Shown one piece after another: positions 43,559 through 51,398 of a stretch of DNA of 64,000 nt (position 1 is its first letter; each line of letters starts with the position of its first letter). The notes under the pieces were generated by a model. The model had not been told where the DNA came from, did not search any database, and worked only from the letters and a program-made list of their open reading frames with translations. Source of the stretch: Bacillota bacterium. GTDB lineage: Bacteria > Bacillota > Clostridia > Acetivibrionales > DSM-27016. The position numbers and the translations under genes are program-made. The DNA is taken from NCBI GenBank assembly GCA_023390115.1, contig JAEWDM010000026.1, positions 84,306 to 148,305 of the forward strand, in the 5' to 3' direction.

Positions 43559-45223
43559 ATGAAAAGTGATATTGTAAAAAAAGGGGTGGAAAGAGCCCCT
43601 CACAGGTCGCTTTTTAAGGCGATGGGTTATACCGACGAGGAGATAAGCAGACCGCTTATAGGAGTGGTAAACTCAAAAAGTGAGATCATTCCCGGACATA
43701 TACATTTGGATAATATTGCTGAGGCTGTTAAAGCGGGAATAAGAATGGCGGGGGGGACTCCTGTCGAGTTTGGCGCGATTGGAGTTTGTGACGGGATAGC
43801 GATGGGGCATACCGGAATGAAATACTCTCTTGCCACGAGAGAGCTGATAGCTGATTCATGCGAGGCCATGGGTCTGGCCCACAGCTTTGACGGAATGGTG
43901 TTCATACCCAACTGCGATAAAATCGTACCGGGAATGCTTATGGCCGCCGCAAGGATAAATGTGCCCGCAGTAGTTATAAGCGGAGGGCCTATGCTGTCGG
44001 TGCAGCGCAACGGAAGGCAGCTTGATTTTAACAGCATGATGGAGGCGGTGGGCGCTTTTAAGGCCGGTAAAATTACTCAGGAGGAAATCTGTGATCTGGA
44101 GGATCATGCCTGTCCGGGCTGCGGCTCCTGCTCGGGAATGTTTACGGCTAACTCAATGAACTGTCTTACGGAGGTTCTGGGGATGGGGCTGCCCGGCAAC
44201 GGAACAATACCTGCTGTTTATGCGGAGAGAATAAGGCTTGCAAAGACTGCGGGCATGAAAATAATGGAGCTGGTTGAAAAGGATATAAAGCCCTCCGATA
44301 TTCTCACGCGTGAGGCTTTTGAAAATGCACTGGCTGTTGATATGGCCCTTGGCTGCTCAACAAACTCCGTGCTGCATCTTCCTGCGATAGCAAATGAGGC
44401 GGGAGTGGAAATAAACCTTGATATTATAAATGAAATAAGCGGCAGGGTTCCCAACCTTTGCAAGCTTTCACCGGCAGGGCACCACCATGTCCAGGATCTC
44501 TATGCTGCCGGAGGAGTTCAGGCTGTAATGAAGGAATTATGCAAAAAGGATTTGATTCATGTCGGCCTGCTGACGGTTACGGGAAAAACGGTGGGTGAAA
44601 ATATAGAAAAGGTAAGAGTTCTTGACAATGAGGTAATAAGGGATATAGACAGCCCGTACAGTCAAACCGGAGGTATTGCGGTGCTGAGAGGAAATATCGC
44701 CGCTCATGGAGCTGTGGTGAAGCGTTCTGCGGTTGCGCAGGAAATGCTTGTGCACAGAGGCCCGGCCAGGGTATTCGACTCGGAGGATGAGGCAATAGAC
44801 GCCATATATAACGGCAAAATTTCTAAGGGCGATGTGGTGATAATACGCTATGAAGGTCCGAAGGGAGGCCCGGGAATGAGAGAAATGCTGGGGCCTACAT
44901 CGGCAATTGCCGGAATGGGGCTTGACAAGGATGTGGCGTTGATAACCGACGGGCGTTTTTCAGGAGCGTCAAGGGGCGCGTCAATCGGGCATGTTTCTCC
45001 CGAGGCAATGGAGGGAGGAACTATAGCGGCTGTCAGGGAAGGGGATATAATAAGCATTGACATTCCTTCAGGAAAGCTGAATGTAGAATTGCCGGAGGAT
45101 GTTTTAAAGGAAAGAATGCTGGAATGGAAGGCTCCCGAGCCTAAAATAACCAAGGGCTATCTGGGAAGGTACGCAAAGCTTGTAACATCGGCAAGTACGG
45201 GAGCAGTGCTTAAAAACAATTGA
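43559..45223 (+). CDS. ilvD: Dihydroxy-acid dehydratase
   Basis: IlvD removes water from 2,3-dihydroxy-isovalerate and dihydroxy-methylvalerate in valine and isoleucine synthesis and carries an iron-sulfur cluster. The 554-residue protein is of normal length. The cluster ligands are visible in IPNCDKIVPGM and CPGCGSCSGMFTANSMNCL, and the C-terminal GPKGGPGMREML and TDGRFSGASRG motifs are intact. It lies 31 bases upstream of ilvB, so both form an operon. Confidence 0.95.
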   Translation: MKSDIVKKGVERAPHRSLFKAMGYTDEEISRPLIGVVNSKSEIIPGHIHLDNIAEAVKAGIRMAGGTPVEFGAIGVCDGIAMGHTGMKYSLATRELIADSCEAMGLAHSFDGMVFIPNCDKIVPGMLMAAARINVPAVVISGGPMLSVQRNGRQLDFNSMMEAVGAFKAGKITQEEICDLEDHACPGCGSCSGMFTANSMNCLTEVLGMGLPGNGTIPAVYAERIRLAKTAGMKIMELVEKDIKPSDILTREAFENALAVDMALGCSTNSVLHLPAIANEAGVEINLDIINEISGRVPNLCKLSPAGHHHVQDLYAAGGVQAVMKELCKKDLIHVGLLTVTGKTVGENIEKVRVLDNEVIRDIDSPYSQTGGIAVLRGNIAAHGAVVKRSAVAQEMLVHRGPARVFDSEDEAIDAIYNGKISKGDVVIIRYEGPKGGPGMREMLGPTSAIAGMGLDKDVALITDGRFSGASRGASIGHVSPEAMEGGTIAAVREGDIISIDIPSGKLNVELPEDVLKERMLEWKAPEPKITKGYLGRYAKLVTSASTGAVLKNN

Positions 45224-45254
45224 CGGGTAACAGTTGGTATGGAGGTTGTATAAA

Positions 45255-46919
45255 ATGAAGCTTAACGGATCGGATATATTTGTTGAGTGCTTGAAGGAGC
45301 AGGGTGTGGATACAGTGTTCGGCTTTCCCGGGGGTGCTGTGCTGAATATATATGATGCATTATATAAAGTCCGGGATGAGATAAGACATGTTCTTACATC
45401 TCATGAGCAGGGTGCCGCTCATGCTGCAGACGGGTATGCGAGGGCTACCGGTAAAACAGGGGTGTGCATTGCAACCTCCGGGCCGGGAGCCACCAATCTT
45501 GTAACCGGAATTGCCACGGCTTATATGGATTCTGTGCCAATGGTGGCTTTTACCGGGCAGGTGGCGACCCCTCTTCTTGGGAAGGATTCTTTTCAGGAGG
45601 TGGACATAACCGGGATTACAATGCCGATAACAAAGCATAATTTTATAGTAAAGGATGTCACAAAGCTTGCGGATACCATAAGGAGAGCCTTTGTCATTGC
45701 CTGTGAGGGCCGTCCGGGGCCTGTGCTTGTGGATATATGCAAGGACGTGTCCGCTGCTTTTGCCGAATTTGAGAGCAAGCCTCCTAAGAAGCCCAGAAAT
45801 GCTTCGGCAGGTGTTTCCGAAAAGGACATTGAGCAGGCCGCCGAAGTTATAAATAACTCAAAGCAGCCCATAATCCTTTCAGGAGGGGGTGTTTCCATAT
45901 CGGGAGCAAGCCGTGAGGTGCTGGAGCTGTCTCAGAAGGCCGGCATACCTGTTGCCACTACTCTTATGGGATTGGGCTCGTTTCCCGGTACCCATGAATT
46001 GTTTACGGGGCTTGTGGGAATGCATGGAAGCAGGACCTCAAACATGGCCGTGTCGGAAGCGGATTTGTTTATTGCAATAGGCGCCAGATTCAGCGACAGG
46101 GTTATAAGCAATGTGAAGAAATTTGCTCCCAATGCCGAAATAATGCATATAGATATAGACCCTGCGGAAATCGGCAAGAACATTGTTGTACAATATCCTC
46201 TTACGGGAAACATAAAGAAGATATTAAAGGCATTGAACAGCAAAATTAAAAAAAGGGATTATTCGGTCTGGAACAAAAAGATTGATGAATGGAAGGCCAG
46301 CTATCCTTTGAAATATGTCAAGGATGAGGTGCTGAGGCCGCATTATATAGTTGAGAGGCTATACCAGCTCACACAGGGCGAGGCTATAATAACCACCGAG
46401 GTAGGGCAGAACCAGCTTTGGGCCGCCCAGTTCTATAAGTATACGGCCCCCAGGCAGTTCATTTCCTCAGGGGGGCTGGGAACCATGGGCTATGGGCTTG
46501 GGGCGTGCATAGGGGCCCAGATGGGAAGACCTGATAAAAAGGTTATAAACATAGCGGGTGACGGAAGCTTCAGAATGAACTGCACTGAGATAGCAACCGC
46601 TGTGGAATATAAGCTGCCGGTAATAATCGCCATATTGAATAACGGGGTGCTTGGTATGGTAAGGCAGTGGCAGGAGCTTTTTTATGAGAAAAGATATTCG
46701 GCGACAAGCATTGACAGGGGAACTGATTTTGTGGCTCTGGCTGAGGCATTCGGGGCAAAAGGCATAAGGGTAACCGAGCCCGGGGAGGTAGATGCTGCGT
46801 TTACGGAAGCGTTGGCTTCAACGGACAGGCCCGTGCTTATAGATTTCCGGATTGACAAGGATGACAAGGTATTTCCCATTGTCCCCCCGGGAGCGGCTAT
46901 CTATGAATTGATAGATTAA
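45255..46919 (+). CDS. ilvB: Acetolactate synthase large subunit
   Basis: The 554-residue ThDP enzyme has VFGFPGGAVLNIYDAL with the catalytic Glu in TSHEQGAAHAADGYAR, FAD/quinone-like middle domain, and the C-terminal ThDP motif GDGSFRMNCTEIATAVEY to LNNGVLGMVRQWQELFYEKRYS. It makes acetolactate and acetohydroxybutyrate. Start is ATG 45255, with GGAGG 8-10 bases upstream. No ilvN regulatory subunit gene follows directly, since an intrinsic terminator comes next; it must be elsewhere or absent. Confidence 0.94.
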   Translation: MKLNGSDIFVECLKEQGVDTVFGFPGGAVLNIYDALYKVRDEIRHVLTSHEQGAAHAADGYARATGKTGVCIATSGPGATNLVTGIATAYMDSVPMVAFTGQVATPLLGKDSFQEVDITGITMPITKHNFIVKDVTKLADTIRRAFVIACEGRPGPVLVDICKDVSAAFAEFESKPPKKPRNASAGVSEKDIEQAAEVINNSKQPIILSGGGVSISGASREVLELSQKAGIPVATTLMGLGSFPGTHELFTGLVGMHGSRTSNMAVSEADLFIAIGARFSDRVISNVKKFAPNAEIMHIDIDPAEIGKNIVVQYPLTGNIKKILKALNSKIKKRDYSVWNKKIDEWKASYPLKYVKDEVLRPHYIVERLYQLTQGEAIITTEVGQNQLWAAQFYKYTAPRQFISSGGLGTMGYGLGACIGAQMGRPDKKVINIAGDGSFRMNCTEIATAVEYKLPVIIAILNNGVLGMVRQWQELFYEKRYSATSIDRGTDFVALAEAFGAKGIRVTEPGEVDAAFTEALASTDRPVLIDFRIDKDDKVFPIVPPGAAIYELID

Positions 46920-46937
46920 TACATCGGAATTTTCGCT

Positions 46938-46986
46938 GCAAGGCTCGGCAAATTCAAGCAATTGAAGGTGCGGAGCCTTGCTTTTG
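46938..46986 (+). terminator. Terminator of ilvD-ilvB
   Basis: GCAAGGCTC (46938-46946) pairs perfectly with GAGCCTTGC (46973-46981), followed by TTTTG. Confidence 0.75.
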
Positions 46987-47033
46987 TCAACTGAGCCATA
47001 GACCAATTTATTTTAACATTTATTTTAAATATC

Positions 47034-47062
47034 TTGACAGAAGTTTAAAAGTGTGATAAATT
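47034..47062 (+). promoter_or_regulatory. Promoter before rpmG-secE-nusG
   Basis: TTGACA (47034-47039), 17-base spacer, TAAATT (47057-47062), about 94 bases before rpmG. Confidence 0.75.
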
Positions 47063-47155
47063 ATTATTTGCTTCGCGTAGGTCTTTTTTTTATGTCTAAA
47101 ATAAGAATAACTTTAATCATCGGTATTTAGGACCGGAAGCTGGAGGTGTTAAGAA

Positions 47156-47305
47156 ATGAGAGTGAAAATCACTTTGGCGTGTGCCGACTGCAAGCAGAGG
47201 AATTACAGCACAAAGAAGAACAAAAAGAACGATCCTGACAGGCTTGAAATGAGGAAATATTGTAAATTTTGCCATAAGCATACTGCTCACAAGGAAACAA
47301 AATAA
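47156..47305 (+). CDS. rpmG: 50S ribosomal protein L33
   Basis: A 49-residue gene with GGAGGTG 8 bases upstream of ATG 47156. It reads MRVKITLACADCKQRNY, then KYCKFCHKHTAHKETK. The two CXXC pairs show the zinc-binding (C+) form of L33. Position just before secE is the standard one in clostridia. Confidence 0.95.
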   Translation: MRVKITLACADCKQRNYSTKKNKKNDPDRLEMRKYCKFCHKHTAHKETK

Positions 47306-47416
47306 TATGCTCTAGACTATAATATTCTTTATGGATTCATTGCTACTTTAAACATATGGTCAAAATGGTTATGTACGTGAGGACAATTAAGAATAAAAAA
47401 ACGAGGATGTGTTAAC

Positions 47417-47644
47417 ATGGCGGAAGAAGTAAAGGTCTCTAAATTTGGGCTTGCCCGCAAAAAAGCGGTAAGGTTTTTTAAGGATGTAAGAAACGAGCTG
47501 AAAAAGGTTATCTGGCCAAGCAGGACACAATTGATAAATAACACAGTCACTGTTTTAACGTGCTGCTTGATAGTAGGGGCTATGATCTGGATAGTGGATT
47601 TTGGCCTGACTCTGGCGGTAGATACGTTTTTAACAGGGAAATAA
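47417..47644 (+). CDS. secE: Preprotein translocase subunit SecE
   Basis: A 75-residue protein of the short Gram-positive type with one C-terminal membrane helix (TVTVLTCCLIVGAMIWIVDFGLTLAV). The conserved amphipathic motif FKDVRNELKKVIWPSRTQL precedes it. It stabilises SecY in the translocon. It is followed 19 bases later by nusG. Confidence 0.95.
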   Translation: MAEEVKVSKFGLARKKAVRFFKDVRNELKKVIWPSRTQLINNTVTVLTCCLIVGAMIWIVDFGLTLAVDTFLTGK

Positions 47645-47663
47645 AGGAGGACATTGAGCTGGA

Positions 47664-48197
47664 ATGATTATTGGTGATATGTCTGAGGATGCCAAGTGGT
47701 ATGTGGTACATACATACTCGGGGTACGAAAACAAGGTTAAGGCTAACCTTGAAAAAATAGTTGAAAACAGAAGCATGCAGGAGTATGTGCTTGATATTGT
47801 TGTTCCCATGGAGGAGCAGATTGAAATCAAGGACGGAAAGAAGAAGGCGACCTTAAAAAAGGTCTTCCCCGGATATGTGCTGGTTAAAATGGTAATGACG
47901 GATGAATCCTGGTATATAATAAGAAATACCCGGGGGGTTACCGGCTTTGTAGGGCCGGGCTCCAAGCCTGTTCCTCTGACTGAGGAGGAGGTTAAAATAA
48001 TGGGCGTAGAGGAGTTTATGCCTACGGTGGATTATGCGGTGGGAGACAATGTAATGGTTATTTCCGGTCCGCTTGAGAATTTCCCAGGTATTGTGGAAGA
48101 AATAAACATGGAAAAGAAAAAGGTGCGCGTTTCGGTATCTATGTTCGGAAGGGAAACCCCTGTCGAGCTGGAGCTTGTGCAAATACGGAAGATGTAG
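47664..48197 (+). CDS. nusG: Transcription termination/antitermination factor NusG
   Basis: The 177-residue protein carries an NGN domain (AKWYVVHTYSGYENKVKANLE, then PGYVLVKMVMTDESWYIIRNTRGVTGFVG) and a C-terminal KOW domain (VGDNVMVISGPLENFPGIVEEIN). It binds RNA polymerase and links it to the ribosome or Rho. AAAGGAGG is 13 bases before ATG 47664; the ATG at 47679 (MSEDAK) is a possible alternative. Confidence 0.95.
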   Translation: MIIGDMSEDAKWYVVHTYSGYENKVKANLEKIVENRSMQEYVLDIVVPMEEQIEIKDGKKKATLKKVFPGYVLVKMVMTDESWYIIRNTRGVTGFVGPGSKPVPLTEEEVKIMGVEEFMPTVDYAVGDNVMVISGPLENFPGIVEEINMEKKKVRVSVSMFGRETPVELELVQIRKM

Positions 48198-48271
48198 GCC
48201 GTAAGGCGGGCGAAGGGCGGCGGTAAACTAACCTTAAGCCTATTTATATAAATATTGGGAGGTGGATTATA

Positions 48272-48697
48272 ATGGCAAAGAAAATTTCAGGCTATGTAAA
48301 GCTTCAGATTCCTGCGGGGAAGGCAACTCCGGCTCCACCGGTTGGACCAGCTTTAGGACAGCACGGCGTCAACATAATGGGATTTTGCAAGGAGTTTAAC
48401 GAAAGAACTGCGAAGGATGCCGGTTTGATAATTCCGGTAGTTATTACAGTATATGCAGACAGATCTTTTTCTTTTATAACAAAAACTCCGCCTGCAGCAG
48501 TTCTGCTTAAAAAGGCATGTAAAATTGAAAGCGGGTCGGGAAAGCCTAACAAAGAAAAGGTGGCCAAAATATCAAAGGCAGAGGTTGTAAAGATAGCAGA
48601 GCTTAAAATGCCTGACTTAAATGCGGCAAGCATTGAAGCTGCGGCAAGCATGATAGCAGGTACCGCAAGAAGTATGGGAATAGTTGTTGAGGAGTAG
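48272..48697 (+). CDS. rplK: 50S ribosomal protein L11
   Basis: The 141-residue protein has VKLQIPAGKATPAPPVGPALGQHGVNIMGFCKEFN and the C-terminal rRNA-binding part through GTARSMGIVVEE. The Pro-rich thiostrepton-binding region is intact. GGGAGGTGG precedes the start. rplA follows, as usual. Confidence 0.96.
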   Translation: MAKKISGYVKLQIPAGKATPAPPVGPALGQHGVNIMGFCKEFNERTAKDAGLIIPVVITVYADRSFSFITKTPPAAVLLKKACKIESGSGKPNKEKVAKISKAEVVKIAELKMPDLNAASIEAAASMIAGTARSMGIVVEE

Positions 48698-48771
48698 GCC
48701 GGGGTTTGTTGGCTAAAGTTGTGTGGGAGGGATAAAATCCCGTATATTTTACCACGAAGGAGATGAAGAAA

Positions 48772-49467
48772 ATGTTTAGAGGAAAGAAATATGTTGAAAG
48801 TTCTAAGCTTGTTGAAAGCTTAAAATTATATGATCCCACTGAGGCTATGGAGCTTGTGCAGAAGACTGCAAAGGCAAAATTTGATGAAACCGTGGAAGTC
48901 CATCTGAAGATGGGTGTTGACTCAAGACATGCGGACCAGCAGGTCAGAGGCGCCGTTGTGCTTCCTCACGGTACGGGTAAGAAAGTACGAGTGCTTGTGT
49001 TTGCAAAGGGAGATAAAGCAAAAGAGGCTGAGGTAGCCGGCGCGGAGTTTGTCGGGGCTGAGGACATGGTATCCAAAATCCAGAATGAAAACTGGTTTGA
49101 ATATGATGTTGTTGTGGCAACTCCCGATATGATGGGTGTTGTAGGAAGGCTTGGTAAGGTGCTTGGACCTAAAGGGCTTATGCCGAACCCTAAGGCGGGT
49201 ACTGTGACTATGGATGTCTCAAAGGCTATTGCAGACATTAAAGCCGGTAAAATAGAGTACAGGCTCGACAAGACAAATATTATACATTGCCCGGTAGGAA
49301 AGGTGTCCTTTGGAACTGAGAAGCTTTTGGACAATTTCCGTATCCTGATTGATGCCGTAATAAAGGCAAAGCCCGCTGCGGCAAAAGGCCAGTACTTGAG
49401 AAGCGTTGTTGTAGCTTCTACAATGGGACCCGGAGTAAAGATCAATCCTCAGAGGGTTACGGAATAA
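48772..49467 (+). CDS. rplA: 50S ribosomal protein L1
   Basis: A 231-residue protein with DPTEAMELVQKTAKAKFDETVEVHLKMGVD and LGPKGLMPNPKAGTVT, the L1 signature. I start at ATG 48772, 9 bases after AAGGAG; the ATG at 48763 overlaps the site. L1 may regulate its own mRNA, as in other bacteria. Confidence 0.95.
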   Translation: MFRGKKYVESSKLVESLKLYDPTEAMELVQKTAKAKFDETVEVHLKMGVDSRHADQQVRGAVVLPHGTGKKVRVLVFAKGDKAKEAEVAGAEFVGAEDMVSKIQNENWFEYDVVVATPDMMGVVGRLGKVLGPKGLMPNPKAGTVTMDVSKAIADIKAGKIEYRLDKTNIIHCPVGKVSFGTEKLLDNFRILIDAVIKAKPAAAKGQYLRSVVVASTMGPGVKINPQRVTE

Positions 49468-49482
49468 TTTTTGAAAAAATCC

Positions 49483-49511
49483 TTTACAAATAAGAGGTTT
49501 TCATATAATAT
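49483..49511 (+). promoter_or_regulatory. Probable promoter of rplJ-rplL
   Basis: TTTACA (49483-49488) with TAATAT 17 bases on (49506-49511), overlapping TATAAT. It lies just upstream of the L10 leader. Confidence 0.55.
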
Positions 49512-49544
49512 ATTGCAGTATGCAGTTGAATATTTATATTAGTT

Positions 49545-49690
49545 GCCATAGACAGCAGGTTGAATGCCATTCCGTATTCAATAACTGGTTGCTTAAGCTA
49601 ACCGGCCTGCCGAGGTGAAGCTGGTTTTAGTATGAGAATAGCTACTACTATCCCTTCATATGTCTATGTGCGTATGAAGGGTTTTTTGCT
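49545..49690 (+). ncRNA. Ribosomal protein L10 leader
   Basis: The stretch carries the pattern of the L10 leader: CAGCAGGTTG, CTTAAGCT, then GGCCTGCCGAGGTGAAGC, in the order of the L10(L12)4-binding RNA. It ends in a hairpin of CCCTTCATA with TATGAAGGG (49651-49681) followed by TTTTTTGCTTT, an intrinsic terminator. Binding of the L10-L12 complex should reduce rplJ-rplL expression through premature termination. Confidence 0.85.
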
Positions 49691-49721
49691 TTAATAAAGC
49701 TTTAAAAAGGAGGTGAATTTT

Positions 49722-50252
49722 TTGCCAAGTGAAAAAATTCTCGAACAAAAAAAGGAAGTAGTCAGTGAATTATCAAAGAAAATTAAGGAAGCCAAGGCTA
49801 TGGTATTTGCAGACTACAGAGGACTTACAGTAGAGCAGGATACCGAGCTTAGGAACGCTCTTAGAAAAGCAGGTGTTGAGTATAAGGTTGTTAAAAACAC
49901 CCTGACCAGGTTTGCTGCAAAGGAAAATGGCCTGGAAGGTCTTGAGCCTTTTTTAAAGGGCCCTACTGCAATGGCTGTAAGCGATACCGATCCTGTAGCT
50001 CCTGCCAAGGTGTTGTCTGAGTATGTCAAGAAATATGAAAAGCTGGAATTGAAGGTTGGAGTTGTTGAAGGAAAGATTATAGATGAAAAGGGTATTAATG
50101 CTCTTGCGGAGCTTCCTCCTAGAGAGGTTCTCATTGCTAAGGTTCTGGGCGGCTTTAATGCTCCGATATCGGGCTTGGTAAATGTTTTGAATGGAAACAT
50201 CAGAGGTCTGGTGGTAGCGTTGAATGCAATAGCAGAGCAGAAGAATGCATAG
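49722..50252 (+). CDS. rplJ: 50S ribosomal protein L10
   Basis: A 176-residue protein starting at TTG 49722, 8 bases after AAGGAGG. Sequence features are EKILEQKKEVVSELSKKIKEAKAMVFADYRGLTV and FLKGPTAMAVSDTDPV. It forms the stalk base that binds L7/L12 dimers. An upstream GTG within the ribosome binding site is not a sensible start. Confidence 0.95.
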   Translation: MPSEKILEQKKEVVSELSKKIKEAKAMVFADYRGLTVEQDTELRNALRKAGVEYKVVKNTLTRFAAKENGLEGLEPFLKGPTAMAVSDTDPVAPAKVLSEYVKKYEKLELKVGVVEGKIIDEKGINALAELPPREVLIAKVLGGFNAPISGLVNVLNGNIRGLVVALNAIAEQKNA

Positions 50253-50321
50253 GCCGGTATTTTTGGTTCTTGTAAGGAAATAAAATTATAAAATTTAGAT
50301 TATTATTGGAGGTATATTTAA

Positions 50322-50711
50322 ATGGCTAGTGAAAAGGTTACTAAATTGATTGAAGACGTTAAGGCGTTGACTGTATTGGAATTATCGGAGCTTGTAAAGG
50401 CTCTTGAGGAAGAATTCGGAGTATCTGCTGCGGCTCCTGTGGCTGTAGCGGCAGCACCTGCAGCAGGAGGAGCGGCAGCCGCACCTGCAGAGGAAGAAAA
50501 GACTGAATTCAACGTAATTTTAAAGGAAGTTGGAGCAGACAAGATTAAGGTTATCAAGGTTGTTAGAGAAGTGACCGGCCTTGGATTAAAAGAGGCAAAG
50601 GACGTAGTGGACGGAGCACCTAAGACAGTAAAGGAAAATGTTCCTAAGGAAGAGGCTGCTTCAATAGAAGCAAAGTTCAAGGAAGTAGGAGCAACAGTAG
50701 AGATTAAATAA
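50322..50711 (+). CDS. rplL: 50S ribosomal protein L7/L12
   Basis: The 129-residue protein has an N-terminal dimerisation helix (VTKLIEDVKALTVLELSELVKALEEEFGVSA), an Ala-rich hinge and the globular C-terminal domain (EFNVILKEVGADKIKVIKVVREVTGLGLKEAKDVV). GGAGG precedes it. An intrinsic terminator follows. Confidence 0.96.
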   Translation: MASEKVTKLIEDVKALTVLELSELVKALEEEFGVSAAAPVAVAAAPAAGGAAAAPAEEEKTEFNVILKEVGADKIKVIKVVREVTGLGLKEAKDVVDGAPKTVKENVPKEEAASIEAKFKEVGATVEIK

Positions 50712-50722
50712 TTAAGGCATAA

Positions 50723-50756
50723 AAAAAACTCCCTTTAATAAAGGGAGTTTTTTTAT
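50723..50756 (+). terminator. Terminator after rplL
   Basis: ACTCCCTTT pairs with AAAGGGAGT, flanked by eight A on the left and a T7 tract on the right. Confidence 0.9.
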
Positions 50757-50769
50757 TAAAATAAAAATG

Positions 50770-50798
50770 TTGACAAGTTGAAAGCCCTATGTTAAAAT
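50770..50798 (+). promoter_or_regulatory. Promoter of rpoB-rpoC
   Basis: TTGACA (50770-50775), 17-base spacer, TAAAAT (50793-50798). A further TATAAT lies at 50811. Transcription would give a leader of about 580 bases before rpoB. Confidence 0.75.
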
Positions 50799-51130
50799 TA
50801 TAAACTGCGTTATAATCTCAATATGTAATGTAAGACAGAACTAAATTTACTTGCTTTATAAAAAATGAAAAGCAAAATAATTTATCTAAACAGATTATAA
50901 CATATGAGAATAATTAAGACAATAATTGTTAATAATATTTTAATAGCTACATAATAATCTAAAATTAGTATATGTACTTTGAAAAATTTTATACAAAAAC
51001 ATATTAATTAGAGAGCGGCAATTAGGACATATTCATCATGCAGAGATATTGGACGGATTTCAATGGGCTTTTGTACATAGATGTGGGTTAAATAACGCTT
51101 TTTTTATCTTTATAAAATAATGTAAGCTGC

Positions 51131-51219
51131 TAAATGAGTTTGAAGTTTATCTGAAGCTCTGCGGTAAATACTGCGGCAGGCTTTTTAAATTCAATCCTGA
51201 GAGAGGCCAAACTCATTTA
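51131..51219 (+). ncRNA. Structured element in the rpoB leader
   Basis: TAAATGAGTTTG (51131-51142) and CAAACTCATTTA (51208-51219) form a perfect 12-bp stem enclosing 65 bases that contain a smaller CTGC/GCAG hairpin. The whole 50800-51398 leader has no open reading frame of note and is unusually long; this closed stem is its clearest structure. Role unknown, possibly control of rpoBC expression. Confidence 0.55.
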
Positions 51220-51398
51220 AAAGTATTTAATTTAACTTTCGTCAAAAGCCTTAAAAATATAAAAAGAAATTCTTTGACACATTTTGGTTAAATGCTTCCG
51301 GAGCTTTAAGCACTTGTCTCAACAGCCCGGAGGAGAACAGATTTAAGGAAGCTAGTTGAAGGTTTTACAGAAAAGTCATAACATATGAGGTGATATTT

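Noticed and set aside
46920..47420. tRNA gene near rpmG/secE, as found in some clostridia
   Set aside because: No cloverleaf or GGTTCGAATCC-like T-arm motif is visible in the gaps.
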